Positions 24,619-33,908 of a stretch of DNA of 64,000 nucleotides are shown in pieces (positions within the stretch are counted from its first letter, which is position 1; the number at the start of each line of letters is the position of its first letter). Source of the DNA: Curtobacterium sp. MCJR17_055. Its GTDB lineage: Bacteria; Actinomycetota; Actinomycetes; Actinomycetales; Microbacteriaceae. Location of the stretch: the NCBI RefSeq assembly GCF_003224335.1, contig NZ_QKLF01000003.1:310001-374000 (forward strand), in the 5' to 3' direction. The notes beneath the pieces were generated by a model. It was given only the letters and a program-made list of their open reading frames with translations. It was not told the DNA's origin and searched no databases. Both the position numbers and the translations under genes were made by a program.

Positions 24619-25881
24619 GTGAGCAAGCAGGACGGACGCAACCGGATCGTCTCCGACACGCCCGTCGACGACCGCTCGGCGACGGTCCTGCACGTCGACA
24701 TGGACGCCTTCTTCGCCTCCGTCGAACTGCTCGACCGCCCGGACCTCGTCGGCCTGCCGGTGATCGTCGGGCACGACTCCGACCGCTCCGTCGTCACGGC
24801 CGCCACCTACGAGGCCCGCCGGTACGGCATCAACTCGGCGATGCCGATGGCGGTCGCGAAACGGCGGTGTCCCGCCGCCGTCATCGTCGAGCCGCACTTC
24901 GAGAAGTACAGCGCCCGCTCCGCGCAGGTCATGCGGATCTTCGACCGCTTCACCCCGCGGGTCGAGCGGCTCGGCATCGACGAGGCGTTCCTGGACGTCG
25001 CCGGGGCCCTCCGCCTGTACGGCACGCCGTGGCAGATCGGCGCCGAGATCCGCCGCACCGTGTTCGCCGAGACGGGCCTGCACTGCTCGGTGGGTGCCGC
25101 GTCGACGAAGTTCGTCGCGAAGCTCGCCTCGAGCCGCGCCAAGCCGGACGGCCTGCTCGTCGTCCCGCACGCCGACACCGTCGCCTTCCTGCACCCGCAG
25201 CCGGTCTCGGCCCTGTGGGGCGTCGGGGGCAAGACGCAGGAGACGCTCGAGCGTCGGGGGATCCACACCGTGCGGGACCTCGCGACGACCCCGCTGCCGT
25301 CCCTGGTGTCGCTGCTCGGTCCGGCCGGTGGACAGCGGTTGCACGACCTGGCGTGGGGCCGGGACCCGCGCACGGTGGAGGCCGGGGTCGGTGAGAAGTC
25401 GATCGGGCACGAGGTCACGTTCGGCCGTGACCTCACCGAGCGGGACGACGTGGCGCGGGAACTCCTCCGACTCGCCGAGAAGGTCGCGGTCCGGCTCCGA
25501 CGCGCCGAGGTCCAGGCCCGGACCGTCGCGCTCAAGGTGCGGTACACCGACTTCACGACGCTCACCCGCTCCCGCACCCTCGCCGAGCCGAGCGACGTCG
25601 CCAAGCGGATCCACCGGGAGGCCGTCGAGCTGTACGACGTCCTGCACCGTCCGGGCAACCGGATCCGGCTCATCGGCGTCCGCGGCGAGAACCTCGTGCC
25701 GGCGGCCGCGAGCAACGCGCTGTGGGACGACGACGCGCCGTGGCGGGAGACCGAGACGACCGTGGACGCGGTCACCGCGCGCTTCGGTGCCGGTGTCCTG
25801 CGTCCCGCGTCACTCGTGCGCGGGTCCGGCGGCGGTCCCGGCCCGAGCACGCCGCGGGTGCCGCACGCCCGGCAGGACTGA
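24619..25881 (+). CDS. dinB: DNA polymerase IV (Y family, DinB)
   Basis: A 420-residue translesion polymerase that copies damaged template without proofreading. The palm has VLHVDMDAFFASVEL (first catalytic Asp) and LGIDEAFLDVAG (Asp-Glu pair), with steric-gate region VVTAATYEARRYGINSAM. Helix-hairpin-helix region VSALWGVGGKTQETLERRGI, then the little-finger domain with EKSIGHEVTFGRDL. The end is not a clear beta-clamp motif. It lies upstream of a helicase gene with a separate promoter. No LexA box was found in front. Confidence 0.93.
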   Translation: MSKQDGRNRIVSDTPVDDRSATVLHVDMDAFFASVELLDRPDLVGLPVIVGHDSDRSVVTAATYEARRYGINSAMPMAVAKRRCPAAVIVEPHFEKYSARSAQVMRIFDRFTPRVERLGIDEAFLDVAGALRLYGTPWQIGAEIRRTVFAETGLHCSVGAASTKFVAKLASSRAKPDGLLVVPHADTVAFLHPQPVSALWGVGGKTQETLERRGIHTVRDLATTPLPSLVSLLGPAGGQRLHDLAWGRDPRTVEAGVGEKSIGHEVTFGRDLTERDDVARELLRLAEKVAVRLRRAEVQARTVALKVRYTDFTTLTRSRTLAEPSDVAKRIHREAVELYDVLHRPGNRIRLIGVRGENLVPAAASNALWDDDAPWRETETTVDAVTARFGAGVLRPASLVRGSGGGPGPSTPRVPHARQD

Positions 25882-25906
25882 CACGTGTCGGGCGACCGCG
25901 TGCCGG

Positions 25907-25912
25907 TACACT
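25907..25912 (+). promoter_or_regulatory. -10 element, leaderless helicase start
   Basis: TACACT, then 8 nt, then GTG at 25921; it decides between two in-frame GTG starts. Confidence 0.5.
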
Positions 25913-25920
25913 CGGGTGGA

Positions 25921-27807
25921 GTGAGCGCAGCGGAGAACATCGAGCACCAGGAACCCGCCGAACTCCCGATCGACGGGCTGTCCGACGACCACCGCCCCAC
26001 CGGACCGGCGGCGATCGCCGAGGTCGCGGGCAACGCGGCGGCCGAGCACCTGTCGCCCGCCTTCCCCGAACGTGCCGCATGGGGCACCGCCTCGAAGCTC
26101 CGCGCCTGGCAGGTCGAAGCGCTCACGAAGTACTTCGAGAAGGAACCGCGCGACTTCCTCGCCGCGGCGACCCCCGGCGCCGGCAAGACCACCTTCGCGC
26201 TGCGCCTCGCGACCGAGCTCCTCGCCCGCGGCACCGTCGACCGCCTGGTCGTCGTCGCGCCCACCGAGCACCTGAAGCGGCAGTGGGCCGACGCCGCCGA
26301 CCGCGTGAACATCCGGCTCGACCCGATGTTCAAGAACGGCGACGGCATGTTCGGCCGGCACTACCAGGGCGTCGCGATCACCTACGCGCAGGTCGGCATG
26401 AACCCCGAGGTGCACGAGCGGATCACCGCGGGCGGCAAGACCCTCGTGATCCTCGACGAGGTGCACCACGGCGGCGACGCGCTGACGTGGGGCGACGGCA
26501 TCCGGCAGGCGTTCACGAAGGCCACGCGCCGACTGTCGCTGTCCGGCACGCCGTTCCGGTCGGACACGGCGCCGATCCCGTTCGTCCAGTACGCCCCGGA
26601 CGAGCAGGGGATCCGCACCTCGATCTCGGACTACAACTACGGCTACGGCCGGGCACTCAAGGACGGCGTCGTCCGCCCGGTGCTGTTCATGGCCTACGCC
26701 GGGCAGATGCGCTGGAAGACCCGGATGGGCGACGAGATGGCCGCCTCGCTCGGCGACCCCGTCACGAAGGACATCACCGCGCAGGCCTGGCGCACCGCGC
26801 TGTCGCCGGAGGGCGAGTGGATGCCCGCCGTGCTCTCGGCGGCGGACAAGCGCCTCACCGAGGTGCGCCGTGGCGTGCCGGACGCCGGCGGGCTGGTGAT
26901 CGCGACCGACACCACGACCGCCCGGGCGTACGCGCGGATCCTGCAGCGCATCACGGGGGAGCGGCCGACCGTGGTCCTGTCCGACGAGGCCGCCGGGTCG
27001 AGCCGGATCCAGTCCTTCGCCGAGGACACCTCGCGGTGGATGGTCGCCGTCCGGATGGTGTCCGAGGGCGTCGACGTGCCGCGGCTCTGCGTCGGCGTCT
27101 ACGCCACGAGCGCGAGCACGCCGCTGTTCTTCGCCCAGGTCATCGGCCGCTTCGTGCGCGCCCGACGTCGCGGCGAGACCGCGTCGGTCTTCCTGCCGAG
27201 CGTGCCCGGGCTGATGGCGCTGGCCGCCAGCCTCGAGCTGGAGCGCGACCACGCCCTCGACCGCCCGAAGGACGCCGAGGACGGCATGTACAACCCCGAG
27301 GACGCCATGGTGGCGGAGGCGAACAAGGAGGACCGGGCCTCCGAGAGCCTGCTCGACGTGCAGCCGTTCGAGGCGCTCGACTCGCAGGCGTCGTTCGACC
27401 GGGTCCTCTACGACGGCGGCGAGTTCGGCACCGGCGGCGAGGTCGGGTCGCTCGAGGAACTCGACTTCATCGGCATCCCCGGGCTGCTCGAGCCCGACCA
27501 GGTGCGGGACCTCCTCCGCGCCCGGCAGGCGACCCAGGCCAAGCGCTCGAAGGGCCGCGTCCCGAAGGACGGGACGCCCAAGGCGCCCGAGCCGGCGGAC
27601 CGGCCGATGTACATGACGATCAAGGAGCAGCGGTCGGAACTGCAGCGCCTCGTCTCGATCTGGTCCCGGCACGCGAACGAACCGCACGGGTCGATCCACG
27701 CCGAGCTCCGTCGGATCAGCGGTGGTCCGGCCGTCGCGCAGGCGAGCATCGAGCAGATCCAGAAGCGCATCGACATCCTCCGCTCCCGCATCGGCGGCCG
27801 ACGGTGA
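25921..27807 (+). CDS. DEAD/DEAH-box (superfamily 2) helicase
   Basis: A 628-residue SF2 helicase with two RecA domains. Domain 1 has a Q-like KLRAWQVEAL, Walker A ATPGAGKTTF, VVVAPTEHLKRQW (Ia), DEVHHGG (Walker B, DEVH type) and LSLSGTPFRS (III). Domain 2 has VRMVSEGVDVPRL (V) and QVIGRFVRARRRGE (VI, arginine fingers). The C-terminal 170 residues are acidic and then helical, possibly a coiled coil. The family resembles UvsW/RadD-type DNA helicases. GTG at 25921 follows a TACACT -10; the earlier GTG at 25885 lies upstream of it. Confidence 0.9.
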   Translation: MSAAENIEHQEPAELPIDGLSDDHRPTGPAAIAEVAGNAAAEHLSPAFPERAAWGTASKLRAWQVEALTKYFEKEPRDFLAAATPGAGKTTFALRLATELLARGTVDRLVVVAPTEHLKRQWADAADRVNIRLDPMFKNGDGMFGRHYQGVAITYAQVGMNPEVHERITAGGKTLVILDEVHHGGDALTWGDGIRQAFTKATRRLSLSGTPFRSDTAPIPFVQYAPDEQGIRTSISDYNYGYGRALKDGVVRPVLFMAYAGQMRWKTRMGDEMAASLGDPVTKDITAQAWRTALSPEGEWMPAVLSAADKRLTEVRRGVPDAGGLVIATDTTTARAYARILQRITGERPTVVLSDEAAGSSRIQSFAEDTSRWMVAVRMVSEGVDVPRLCVGVYATSASTPLFFAQVIGRFVRARRRGETASVFLPSVPGLMALAASLELERDHALDRPKDAEDGMYNPEDAMVAEANKEDRASESLLDVQPFEALDSQASFDRVLYDGGEFGTGGEVGSLEELDFIGIPGLLEPDQVRDLLRARQATQAKRSKGRVPKDGTPKAPEPADRPMYMTIKEQRSELQRLVSIWSRHANEPHGSIHAELRRISGGPAVAQASIEQIQKRIDILRSRIGGRR

Positions 27808-27814
27808 CCCGCGC

Positions 27815-28021
27815 GTGATCGAGCCGGTCGACGACGACCGCACCTGGTACGTCAAGCGCGACGCGGACTCCTCACCCGAGGCGATCATCGACCGCTTCGG
27901 GGGCGGCTACCGGCTCCGGCGGTTCTCCCTGCACGAGTCCCGTCGCACGCAGCACGGCGTGTACACCGGCCGCGAGGTCGCCGAGACGGCGTGGTGGCGC
28001 CTCCGCGACGGCCGCAGCTGA
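27815..28021 (+). CDS. Small hypothetical protein
   Basis: A 68-residue protein with no family I recognise, composed of charged and aromatic residues (TWYVKRDADSS, GGGYRLRRFSLH, WWRLRDGRS). There is no membrane segment. It starts 7 nt after the helicase stop, so it is probably co-transcribed with it. The longer upstream reading frame lies inside the helicase gene and is not used. Confidence 0.65.
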   Translation: MIEPVDDDRTWYVKRDADSSPEAIIDRFGGGYRLRRFSLHESRRTQHGVYTGREVAETAWWRLRDGRS

Positions 28022-28096
28022 CCCGTGGACGATCCGGATCGGGACCGGATCGGCCGCACAGGTGCGGCGCTGATGACGGGGAGGGGCCGGATCGGG

Positions 28097-28102
28097 TAGA
28101 CC
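28097..28102 (+). promoter_or_regulatory. -10 element of ndh
   Basis: TAGACC, then GGAGGA, then ATG at 28109. The gap between -10 and start is filled by a Shine-Dalgarno-like sequence. Confidence 0.4.
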
Positions 28103-28108
28103 GGAGGA

Positions 28109-29437
28109 ATGGCAGACTCCATCCCCCACGTCCTCGTCCTCGGCGGCGGCTCGGCCGGCTACACCGCGGTCAAGCAGCTCCAGAAGCACGCCGCCTCGGT
28201 GCCCATGCGCATCACCCTCGTGGACCAGAACACGTACTACACGTACCTGCCGTTCCTGCCCGAGGTCGCCGGCGGTCACATCGCCCCGAAGGACGTCACC
28301 GTCGAACTCCGACGTGCGCTCCGCAAGACCCGGGTCATCCAGGGCAAGGTCACCGGGATCTCCTCGGCCGACAAGACGGTCTCCGTCGCGACGGCCGGTG
28401 GTGACGACCGGTCCTTCGAGTACGACCACCTCGTGGTGGCACTCGGCTCGGTCACCCGTACCTTCCCGACGCCCGGCCTCGACGAGGTCGGCGTCGGCTT
28501 CAAGACGGTCGAGGAGGCCGCGTACGTCCGCGCCAAGCTCCTCGACAACATCGCGAAGGCCGCCGCCACGCGCGACGAGGACGAGCGTCGTCGCCTGCTC
28601 ACGAGCATCTTCATCGGCGGCGGCTACACCGGCGTCGAGGCGATCGGTGAGCTGTTCGACGTCTCCCAGGCCGCGATCGCCACGTACCCGTCGCTCGCCG
28701 GCGAACAGCCGCGCTGGGTGCTCATCGACGCCCTCGACCGGGTCGCCCCCGAGGTCGGCCCCGAGCTGTCGAAGTGGACCCTCGAGTCCCTCCGTGCCCG
28801 CGGCATCGACGTCCGCCTCAAGACCACCATGCCGAGCTGCGAGGGCGGGATCGTCAAGCTCTCCGACGGTGACGAGTTCGCCACCGGCCTGCTCGTCTGG
28901 ACGGCCGGCGTCAAGCCGAACCCGCTCCTCGACGCCACCGACCTGCCGCGCGGGCCGAAGGGGCACCTCGCCGCCAACGCGAAGCTCCAGGTCGAGTCCG
29001 AGGACACGCACGAGGTCGTCCCGGGCGTCTGGGGCCTCGGCGACGTCGCCCAGGTCCCGGACCTGACGGCCGAGAAGCAGCCGGCGTACTACCCGCCGAA
29101 CGCCCAGAACGCCGTCCGGCAGGCCGTCGTCGTCGCGGACAACATCGTCGCCTCGATCACGGGCAAGCCCCTCGTGGAGTACCGCCACCCGTCCATCGGC
29201 ACGGTCGCCTCGTACGGTGTCGCCAAGGGCGCGGCGAACATCAAGGGCATCAAGATGACGAACCTGCTGGCGTGGATGGCGCACCGCTCGTACCACGTGT
29301 ACGCGATGCCGACGCTGAACCGCAAGGCGCGCATCGTCATCGGCTGGGTGACCGGTGCGGTCTCCGGCCGCGACGCGACGTCCCTCATCAAGGAGACCGA
29401 CCCGCGGCAGAACTTCGTGGACGCCGCGAAGAGCTAG
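28109..29437 (+). CDS. ndh: Type II NADH dehydrogenase (NAD(P)/FAD-dependent oxidoreductase)
   Basis: A 442-residue single-subunit, non-proton-pumping NADH:quinone oxidoreductase of the membrane surface. FAD site GGGSAGYTAVKQL is at 11-23 with acidic residue in ITLVDQN; the NADH site is FIGGGYTGVEAIGEL near 170-184. The second FAD contact is VWGLGDVAQVPD, followed by QNAVRQA, a typical NDH-2 quinone-site stretch. Two C-terminal stretches (IGTVASYGVAKG, NLLAWMAHRSYH) fit the membrane-anchoring helices. A terminator at 29455 ends the unit. It would feed the QcrCAB/CtaE chain at the far end of the window. Confidence 0.9.
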   Translation: MADSIPHVLVLGGGSAGYTAVKQLQKHAASVPMRITLVDQNTYYTYLPFLPEVAGGHIAPKDVTVELRRALRKTRVIQGKVTGISSADKTVSVATAGGDDRSFEYDHLVVALGSVTRTFPTPGLDEVGVGFKTVEEAAYVRAKLLDNIAKAAATRDEDERRRLLTSIFIGGGYTGVEAIGELFDVSQAAIATYPSLAGEQPRWVLIDALDRVAPEVGPELSKWTLESLRARGIDVRLKTTMPSCEGGIVKLSDGDEFATGLLVWTAGVKPNPLLDATDLPRGPKGHLAANAKLQVESEDTHEVVPGVWGLGDVAQVPDLTAEKQPAYYPPNAQNAVRQAVVVADNIVASITGKPLVEYRHPSIGTVASYGVAKGAANIKGIKMTNLLAWMAHRSYHVYAMPTLNRKARIVIGWVTGAVSGRDATSLIKETDPRQNFVDAAKS

Positions 29438-29454
29438 CACGCGACTGCCTGCAG

Positions 29455-29492
29455 ACGGGAGGCCCGGTACCAGCTGGTACCGGGCCTCCCGT
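29455..29492 (+). terminator. Intrinsic terminator after ndh
   Basis: Perfect 38-bp palindrome with arm ACGGGAGGCCCGGTACCAG. Twin of the hairpin at 35182, from which it differs by a compensated base pair. Confidence 0.8.
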
Positions 29493-29584
29493 CCGTCCGC
29501 GTGGCGGCTGTGCGTCGAACGCGAGCCTGGGCCGCCTCCCATCCGCCGTCCGTCAGCGTGGACGGTACGAGCGAGAGGAGCGCC

Positions 29585-30724
29585 ATGCGCGCCATGACCT
29601 ACCGCGGCCCCTACCGGGTCCGCGTCGAGGACAAGCCCGACCCCCGGATCGAGCACCCGAACGACGCGGTCATCCGTGTCGAACGCGCCGCGATCTGCGG
29701 GTCGGACCTGCACCTGTACCACGGCATGATGCCGGACACCCGCGTCGGCCACACCTTCGGTCACGAGTTCATCGGCGTCGTCGAGGAGGTCGGGTCGTCC
29801 GTCGAGACGCTCAGCGTCGGCGACCGGGTGATGGTCCCGTTCCACATCTCCTGCGGCACCTGCTGGTTCTGCGCCCGCGGCCTGTTCACCAACTGCCACA
29901 ACGTCAACCCGAACGCGACCGCGGTCGGCGGCATCTTCGGGTACTCGCACACCACCGGCGGCTACGACGGCGGGCAGGCGGAGCGCGTCCGCGTCCCGTT
30001 CGCCGACGTCGGCCCGCAGGTCATCCCGGACTGGCTCGACGCCGAGGACGCCCTGATGATGACGGATGCACTCGGCACCGGGTACTTCGGTGCCCAGCTC
30101 GCGTCGATCCGCGAAGGCGACACCGTCGTGGTGCTCGGCGCCGGCCCGGTCGGCCTGTACGCGGCGAAGTCCGCGTGGTTCATGGGCGCCGGCCGTGTGA
30201 TCGTCGTCGACCAGCTCGAGTACCGCCTGGCGAAGGCCCGCGAGTTCGCGCAGGCCGAGACGATCAACTTCGCCGAGGTGGACGACATCGTCGTCGAGAT
30301 GAAGAAGCAGACCGACTTCCTCGGCGCCGACAGCGTGATCGACGCGGTCGGTGCGGAGGCCGACGGCAACTACCTGCAGCACGTGACGAGCTCGAAGCTC
30401 AAGCTGCAGGGCGGCTCGCCCATCGCGCTGAACTGGGCGATCGACGGTGTCCGCAAGGGCGGCACCGTGTCGGTGATGGGCGCCTACGGCCCGATCCCGA
30501 GCGCCGTCAAGTTCGGCGACGCGCTCAACAAGGGCGTCACCATCCACATGAACCAGGCGCCGGTGAAGCGCCAGTGGCCGCGGCTGCTCGAGCACATCCA
30601 GGCCGGGCACCTCAAGCCGAGCGACGTCATCACGCACCGGATCCCGCTCGAGCACATCGACGAGGCGTACCACCTGTTCTCGGCGAAGCTCGACGGCTGC
30701 ATCAAGCCGGTGATCGTGCCGTGA
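29585..30724 (+). CDS. Zinc-dependent alcohol dehydrogenase family protein
   Basis: A 379-residue medium-chain dehydrogenase/reductase that oxidises an alcohol or aldehyde with NAD(P)+. Catalytic zinc ligands are in AAICGSDLHLYHG (Cys) and GHTFGHEFIGVVEE (His-Glu). The structural zinc site has four Cys in SCGTCWFCARGLFTNC. The Rossmann motif is VVLGAGPVGLYAAKS with VIVVDQLEYRL after it. This subtype resembles the glutathione-independent formaldehyde dehydrogenase-like group; mycothiol or a free aldehyde are possible substrates. GAGAGGAG lies before ATG; the stop overlaps the next GTG. Confidence 0.9.
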   Translation: MRAMTYRGPYRVRVEDKPDPRIEHPNDAVIRVERAAICGSDLHLYHGMMPDTRVGHTFGHEFIGVVEEVGSSVETLSVGDRVMVPFHISCGTCWFCARGLFTNCHNVNPNATAVGGIFGYSHTTGGYDGGQAERVRVPFADVGPQVIPDWLDAEDALMMTDALGTGYFGAQLASIREGDTVVVLGAGPVGLYAAKSAWFMGAGRVIVVDQLEYRLAKAREFAQAETINFAEVDDIVVEMKKQTDFLGADSVIDAVGAEADGNYLQHVTSSKLKLQGGSPIALNWAIDGVRKGGTVSVMGAYGPIPSAVKFGDALNKGVTIHMNQAPVKRQWPRLLEHIQAGHLKPSDVITHRIPLEHIDEAYHLFSAKLDGCIKPVIVP

Positions 30725-31350
30725 GCGAGAACGGAGACCAGAGCATGCGCACCACACCGGACGGCCACGGCGCCGACGACCACATCGCGTACGTGGCGGA
30801 CAAGCCGCGCGACCTGCCGTCCGCGGACGAACTCCGCGCGCGGATCCCCGGATGGGGGAGCGACCTGGACCTCGCCGACCGGCCGAGCGTCCCGAAGCTG
30901 TCCCGCGAGGCCGGCTCGGCGACGAACGCGCACTGGGACCGACCGGAGCAGCAGCCCGGTGGGGAGGGCCGCGAGCGGTCGATCGAGCACGCGCACGTCA
31001 CGCCGGTGTTCGGCACCGCGCAGCCCCTGTCCGGCATCGCCGGCGTCGTGAAGCGGTACGCCTACCGCCGCTTCAGCGAGGGACGGCTGGCCCACTGGAT
31101 GCTCCTGGTCGTCGGCGACCGCCTCGACGTCGCCACGCACCGGGTCACGGACGCGCTCCGCGGCCGGCCGGACCGGCTCGTCAAGGAAACCGGGATCGCC
31201 GCCGAACGGGCGGACGACCCGGTCGGCGCGCGGCTCGGGACGGCGCGGCGGGACTGGCGGCACGGAGTGCTCGACCCCGTCGTCGCGACCTGGCCGTACC
31301 TGCTCATCGGCGGCGTGGCCGTCTGGGTGGTGCGGCGCGCCCGGCGCTGA
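30721..31350 (+). CDS. Hypothetical protein with C-terminal membrane segment
   Basis: A 209-residue protein of a family I cannot name. The first 95 residues are polar and probably disordered, with HIAYVADKPRDLPSADELRA and RIPGWGSDLDLADRPSVPKL. The centre (RYAYRRFSEGRLAHWMLLVV) is basic-amphipathic. The last 25 residues contain one transmembrane helix (VVATWPYLLIGGVAVWVV) followed by RRARR, a tail-anchor layout. GTGA overlap to the alcohol dehydrogenase implies linked function, perhaps membrane tethering. Confidence 0.7.
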   Translation: MSENGDQSMRTTPDGHGADDHIAYVADKPRDLPSADELRARIPGWGSDLDLADRPSVPKLSREAGSATNAHWDRPEQQPGGEGRERSIEHAHVTPVFGTAQPLSGIAGVVKRYAYRRFSEGRLAHWMLLVVGDRLDVATHRVTDALRGRPDRLVKETGIAAERADDPVGARLGTARRDWRHGVLDPVVATWPYLLIGGVAVWVVRRARR

Positions 31351-31384
31351 CCGAGAACAGCACCGCGCTCTGGGCGCGGAAAAA

Positions 31385-31414
31385 CGAACGGCCCTCCCGA
31401 AGGAGGGCCGTTCG
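31385..31414. terminator. Intrinsic terminator between the hypothetical gene and tRNA-Leu
   Basis: 13-bp perfect stem (31385-31397 with 31402-31414) and CGAA tetraloop, preceded by an A-tract on the plus strand. It can act for the plus-strand gene and, with the A-run becoming a U-run, for the minus-strand tRNA. Confidence 0.8.
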
Positions 31415-31469
31415 CCGCTTGTCTCAACACAAGTGTCCGAGCACGTGGTCCGGAGACCAGGTACTGCGT

Positions 31470-31554
31470 GTCCGAGGGGGGACTTGAACCCCCACGCCCT
31501 AATACGGGCACTAGCACCTCAAGCTAGCGCGTCTACCAATTCCGCCACCCGGAC
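31470..31554 (-). tRNA. tRNA-Leu (anticodon GAG)
   Basis: 85-nt class II tRNA. The 7-bp acceptor stem (GTCCGGG with CTCGGAC, one G-U pair) is complete, the D-arm is GCGGAATTGGTAGACGC, and the 7-nt anticodon loop has GAG at 31518-31520. A long variable arm (TGCCCGTATTAGGGCG) marks a leucine tRNA, and the T-arm holds GTTCAAGTC. The 3' CCA is not encoded. Confidence 0.95.
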
Positions 31555-31618
31555 TGGGTGTGGTGCTCTCGCACCGGGCTGTCCGACCGGGTTTCCCCGG
31601 CCTTCCTGCCGAGAGAAG

Positions 31619-31624
31619 ACACTA
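31619..31624 (-). promoter_or_regulatory. Possible -10 element for tRNA-Leu
   Basis: TAGTGT on the minus strand about 65 nt upstream of the tRNA 5' end. It is the best -10 match in the 165-bp gap; two small hairpins lie between it and the tRNA. Confidence 0.3.
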
Positions 31625-31707
31625 GCACGGCTGTGAACGCACGCTGAACACGGGTGCGCATCCCGGGCGCGGCGCGACCGTATCGCGGTGCTCGGTGGTG
31701 TCGCCGG

Positions 31708-31713
31708 TAGCGT
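31708..31713 (+). promoter_or_regulatory. -10 element, leaderless M20 peptidase start
   Basis: TAGCGT, then 6 nt, then ATG at 31720. Confidence 0.5.
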
Positions 31714-31719
31714 TGTCGC

Positions 31720-33018
31720 ATGACGTCCGAGCTGGAACGCACCGCGGCGATCGCGCGGGACCTCATCCGGATCGACACCACGAACTGGGGTGAGGGGAAG
31801 TCCCGGGGTGAGACCGAGGCAGCGCACTACGTCGAGGCAGCGCTGCAGGACCTGGGCCTGACCCCGCAGCTGTTCGAGTCCGAGCCGGACCGGGTCAGCG
31901 TCGTCGCCCGCGTCCCCGGCCGGGACCGCAGCAAGCCGGGCCTCGTCGTGCACGGGCACCTCGACGTCGTCCCGGCCGACCCGGCGAACTGGTCCGTCGA
32001 CCCGTTCGGCGGCGAGGTGCGCGACGGGTCGCTCTGGGGTCGTGGCGCCGTGGACATGAAGAACATGGACGCGATGATGCTCACGGCGTTGGCCGACGTG
32101 GTCGAACGCCAGGGCGCTCCCGAGCGCGACCTCGTCATCGCGTACTTCGCGGACGAGGAGGCCGGGGGCATCCTCGGCGCCCACCACGTCGTGGACACGC
32201 ATCCCGAGGTCTTCGCCGGGGCGACCGCTGCCATCAGCGAGGTCGGCGGCTACTCGATCACGCTCGGCGACCGTCGCGCCTACCTGCTCCAGACCGGTGA
32301 GAAGGCGCTCATGTGGGTGAAGCTGACCACCCACGGGACCGCGGCGCACGGCTCGCACGTCATCCGCGACAACGCCGTCACGAAGCTCGCCGCCGCCGTC
32401 GGCCGGATCGGCGGCGAGGAGTGGCCGGTCCGGCTCTCGGACACGACCGAGGCGATGGTCGCCGAGGTCGCCCGCTTCCTCGGCGTCGACCCGGTCGCCA
32501 CCGGTCCGGACGAGGTCGCCCTGGCCACCGGCTCCGCGGCGCGGTTCATCCACGCGGCGTTGCACACCACCACGAACCCGACCGTCCTGCACGCCGGGTA
32601 CAAGCACAACGTGATCCCGGACGAGGCCACCGCGCTCGTCGACATCCGCTGCCTGCCCGGTGACGAGGAGACCGTCCTGGCCCGCGTGCGGGAACTCGCC
32701 GGCGAGGACGTCGAGGTCACCATGACGCACCAGGACGTCGGCCTCGAGCAGGACTTCGGCGGTCCGCTCGTCGACGCCGTCCGGGACGTCCTCGAGCGGC
32801 ACGACCCGGGCGCCCCGGTCCTGCCGTACCTGCTCTCCGGCGGCACCGACAACAAGGCGCTGTCCCGTCTCGGCATCGCCGGGTACGGCTTCGTGCCGCT
32901 GCAGCTGCCCGCCGGGGTGGACTTCCCGGCGATGTTCCACGGCGTCGACGAGCGGGTCCCGCTCGAGTCGCTGGCGTTCGGCCGCCGCGTCCTCGGAGAC
33001 CTCTTCGCGACCTACTGA
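31720..33018 (+). CDS. M20-family metallopeptidase (dipeptidase/deacylase)
   Basis: A 432-residue di-zinc hydrolase of the M20/M25/M40 group. Zinc ligands are in [14 protein letters not shown] (His, then Asp of the HxD), [10 protein letters not shown] (bridging Asp), [12 protein letters not shown] (catalytic Glu pair) and, near the end, [10 protein letters not shown] (last His). The central lid domain covers about 180-320. Members cleave dipeptides or acyl-amino acids; the exact substrate is unknown. It precedes uppP by 62 nt. Confidence 0.9.
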   Translation: MTSELERTAAIARDLIRIDTTNWGEGKSRGETEAAHYVEAALQDLGLTPQLFESEPDRVSVVARVPGRDRSKPGLVVHGHLDVVPADPANWSVDPFGGEVRDGSLWGRGAVDMKNMDAMMLTALADVVERQGAPERDLVIAYFADEEAGGILGAHHVVDTHPEVFAGATAAISEVGGYSITLGDRRAYLLQTGEKALMWVKLTTHGTAAHGSHVIRDNAVTKLAAAVGRIGGEEWPVRLSDTTEAMVAEVARFLGVDPVATGPDEVALATGSAARFIHAALHTTTNPTVLHAGYKHNVIPDEATALVDIRCLPGDEETVLARVRELAGEDVEVTMTHQDVGLEQDFGGPLVDAVRDVLERHDPGAPVLPYLLSGGTDNKALSRLGIAGYGFVPLQLPAGVDFPAMFHGVDERVPLESLAFGRRVLGDLFATY

Positions 33019-33080
33019 TACCGTGCATGGTCGTCGTCGGGAACGGCGACCGAGTCCAGCACCGGCGAAAGGCCGCACAC

Positions 33081-33908
33081 GTGCACATCTTCGAGGCGAT
33101 CTTCCTCGGCTTCGTCCAGGGTCTGACCGAGTTCCTGCCGGTCTCCTCCAGCGCGCACCTGCGCATCGTCGGGCTGTTCCTGCCGGATGCGGAGGACCCC
33201 GGTGCGGCCTTCACCGCGGTGACGCAGCTCGGTACCGAGACCGCCGTGCTCATCTACTTCTGGAAGGACATCACCCGGATCATCGGGCGGTGGTTCGGCG
33301 CGCTCGGTGGCAAGGTCCCGCGGAACGACCCGGACGTCCGCCTCGGGTGGCTCGTCATCCTCGGCACGATCCCGATCGGCGTGGTCGGCCTGCTGCTCCA
33401 GGACAGCATCGAGACCACGTTCCGGTCGCTCTGGATCGTGGCGATCGTGCTCATCGTCTTCGGCGTCGTCCTGGGCGTGCTCGACCGGGTCGGACGGAAG
33501 GTCCGGCGGATCGAGCACATGACCTTCAAGGGCGGCATCCTCATCGGGCTCGCGCAGGTCCTCGCGCTCGTCCCGGGCGTCTCCCGGTCCGGTGCGACGG
33601 TCTCGATGGGGCTCGCCCTCGGGTACACCCGTCCGGCGGCCGCGCGCTTCGCCTTCCTCCTCGCGATCCCCGCGGTGTTCCTGTCCGGGCTGTACGAGGC
33701 CGCGACGAGCCTCGGCGACACCGGAGCGCCGTTCGGCGTGGCGGACACCCTGATCGCGACCGTCGTGGCCTTCGTCGTCGGGTTCGTCGTCATCGCCGCG
33801 TTCATGAACTACATCAGCAAGCGGAGCTTCATGCCGTTCGTGGTCTACCGCATCCTCCTCGGTGTCGTCCTCATCGTGCTGCTCTCCCTCGGGGTGGTCG
33901 AGCCGTGA
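33081..33908 (+). CDS. uppP: Undecaprenyl-diphosphatase UppP (BacA)
   Basis: A 275-residue membrane phosphatase that converts undecaprenyl diphosphate to the monophosphate lipid carrier for cell-wall synthesis; excess activity gives bacitracin resistance. The conserved active-site blocks are [20 protein letters not shown] near the N-terminus and [17 protein letters not shown] in the middle, with about seven transmembrane helices. GTG at 33081 was chosen since it begins the first helix; the earlier ATG at 33027 adds an 18-residue polar extension. Its stop overlaps the mshC GTG by 4 nt. Confidence 0.95.
   Translation: MHIFEAIFLGFVQGLTEFLPVSSSAHLRIVGLFLPDAEDPGAAFTAVTQLGTETAVLIYFWKDITRIIGRWFGALGGKVPRNDPDVRLGWLVILGTIPIGVVGLLLQDSIETTFRSLWIVAIVLIVFGVVLGVLDRVGRKVRRIEHMTFKGGILIGLAQVLALVPGVSRSGATVSMGLALGYTRPAAARFAFLLAIPAVFLSGLYEAATSLGDTGAPFGVADTLIATVVAFVVGFVVIAAFMNYISKRSFMPFVVYRILLGVVLIVLLSLGVVEP

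Noticed and set aside
22600..25647. A 1015-codon minus-strand frame across the acyl-CoA dehydrogenase and dinB genes
   Set aside because: Only its last 262 codons encode a recognisable SGNH hydrolase; the rest is antisense to well-supported genes.
27872..30757. A 961-codon minus-strand frame opposite ndh and the alcohol dehydrogenase
   Set aside because: No domain, composition of a shadow frame, and both plus-strand genes have full motif sets.
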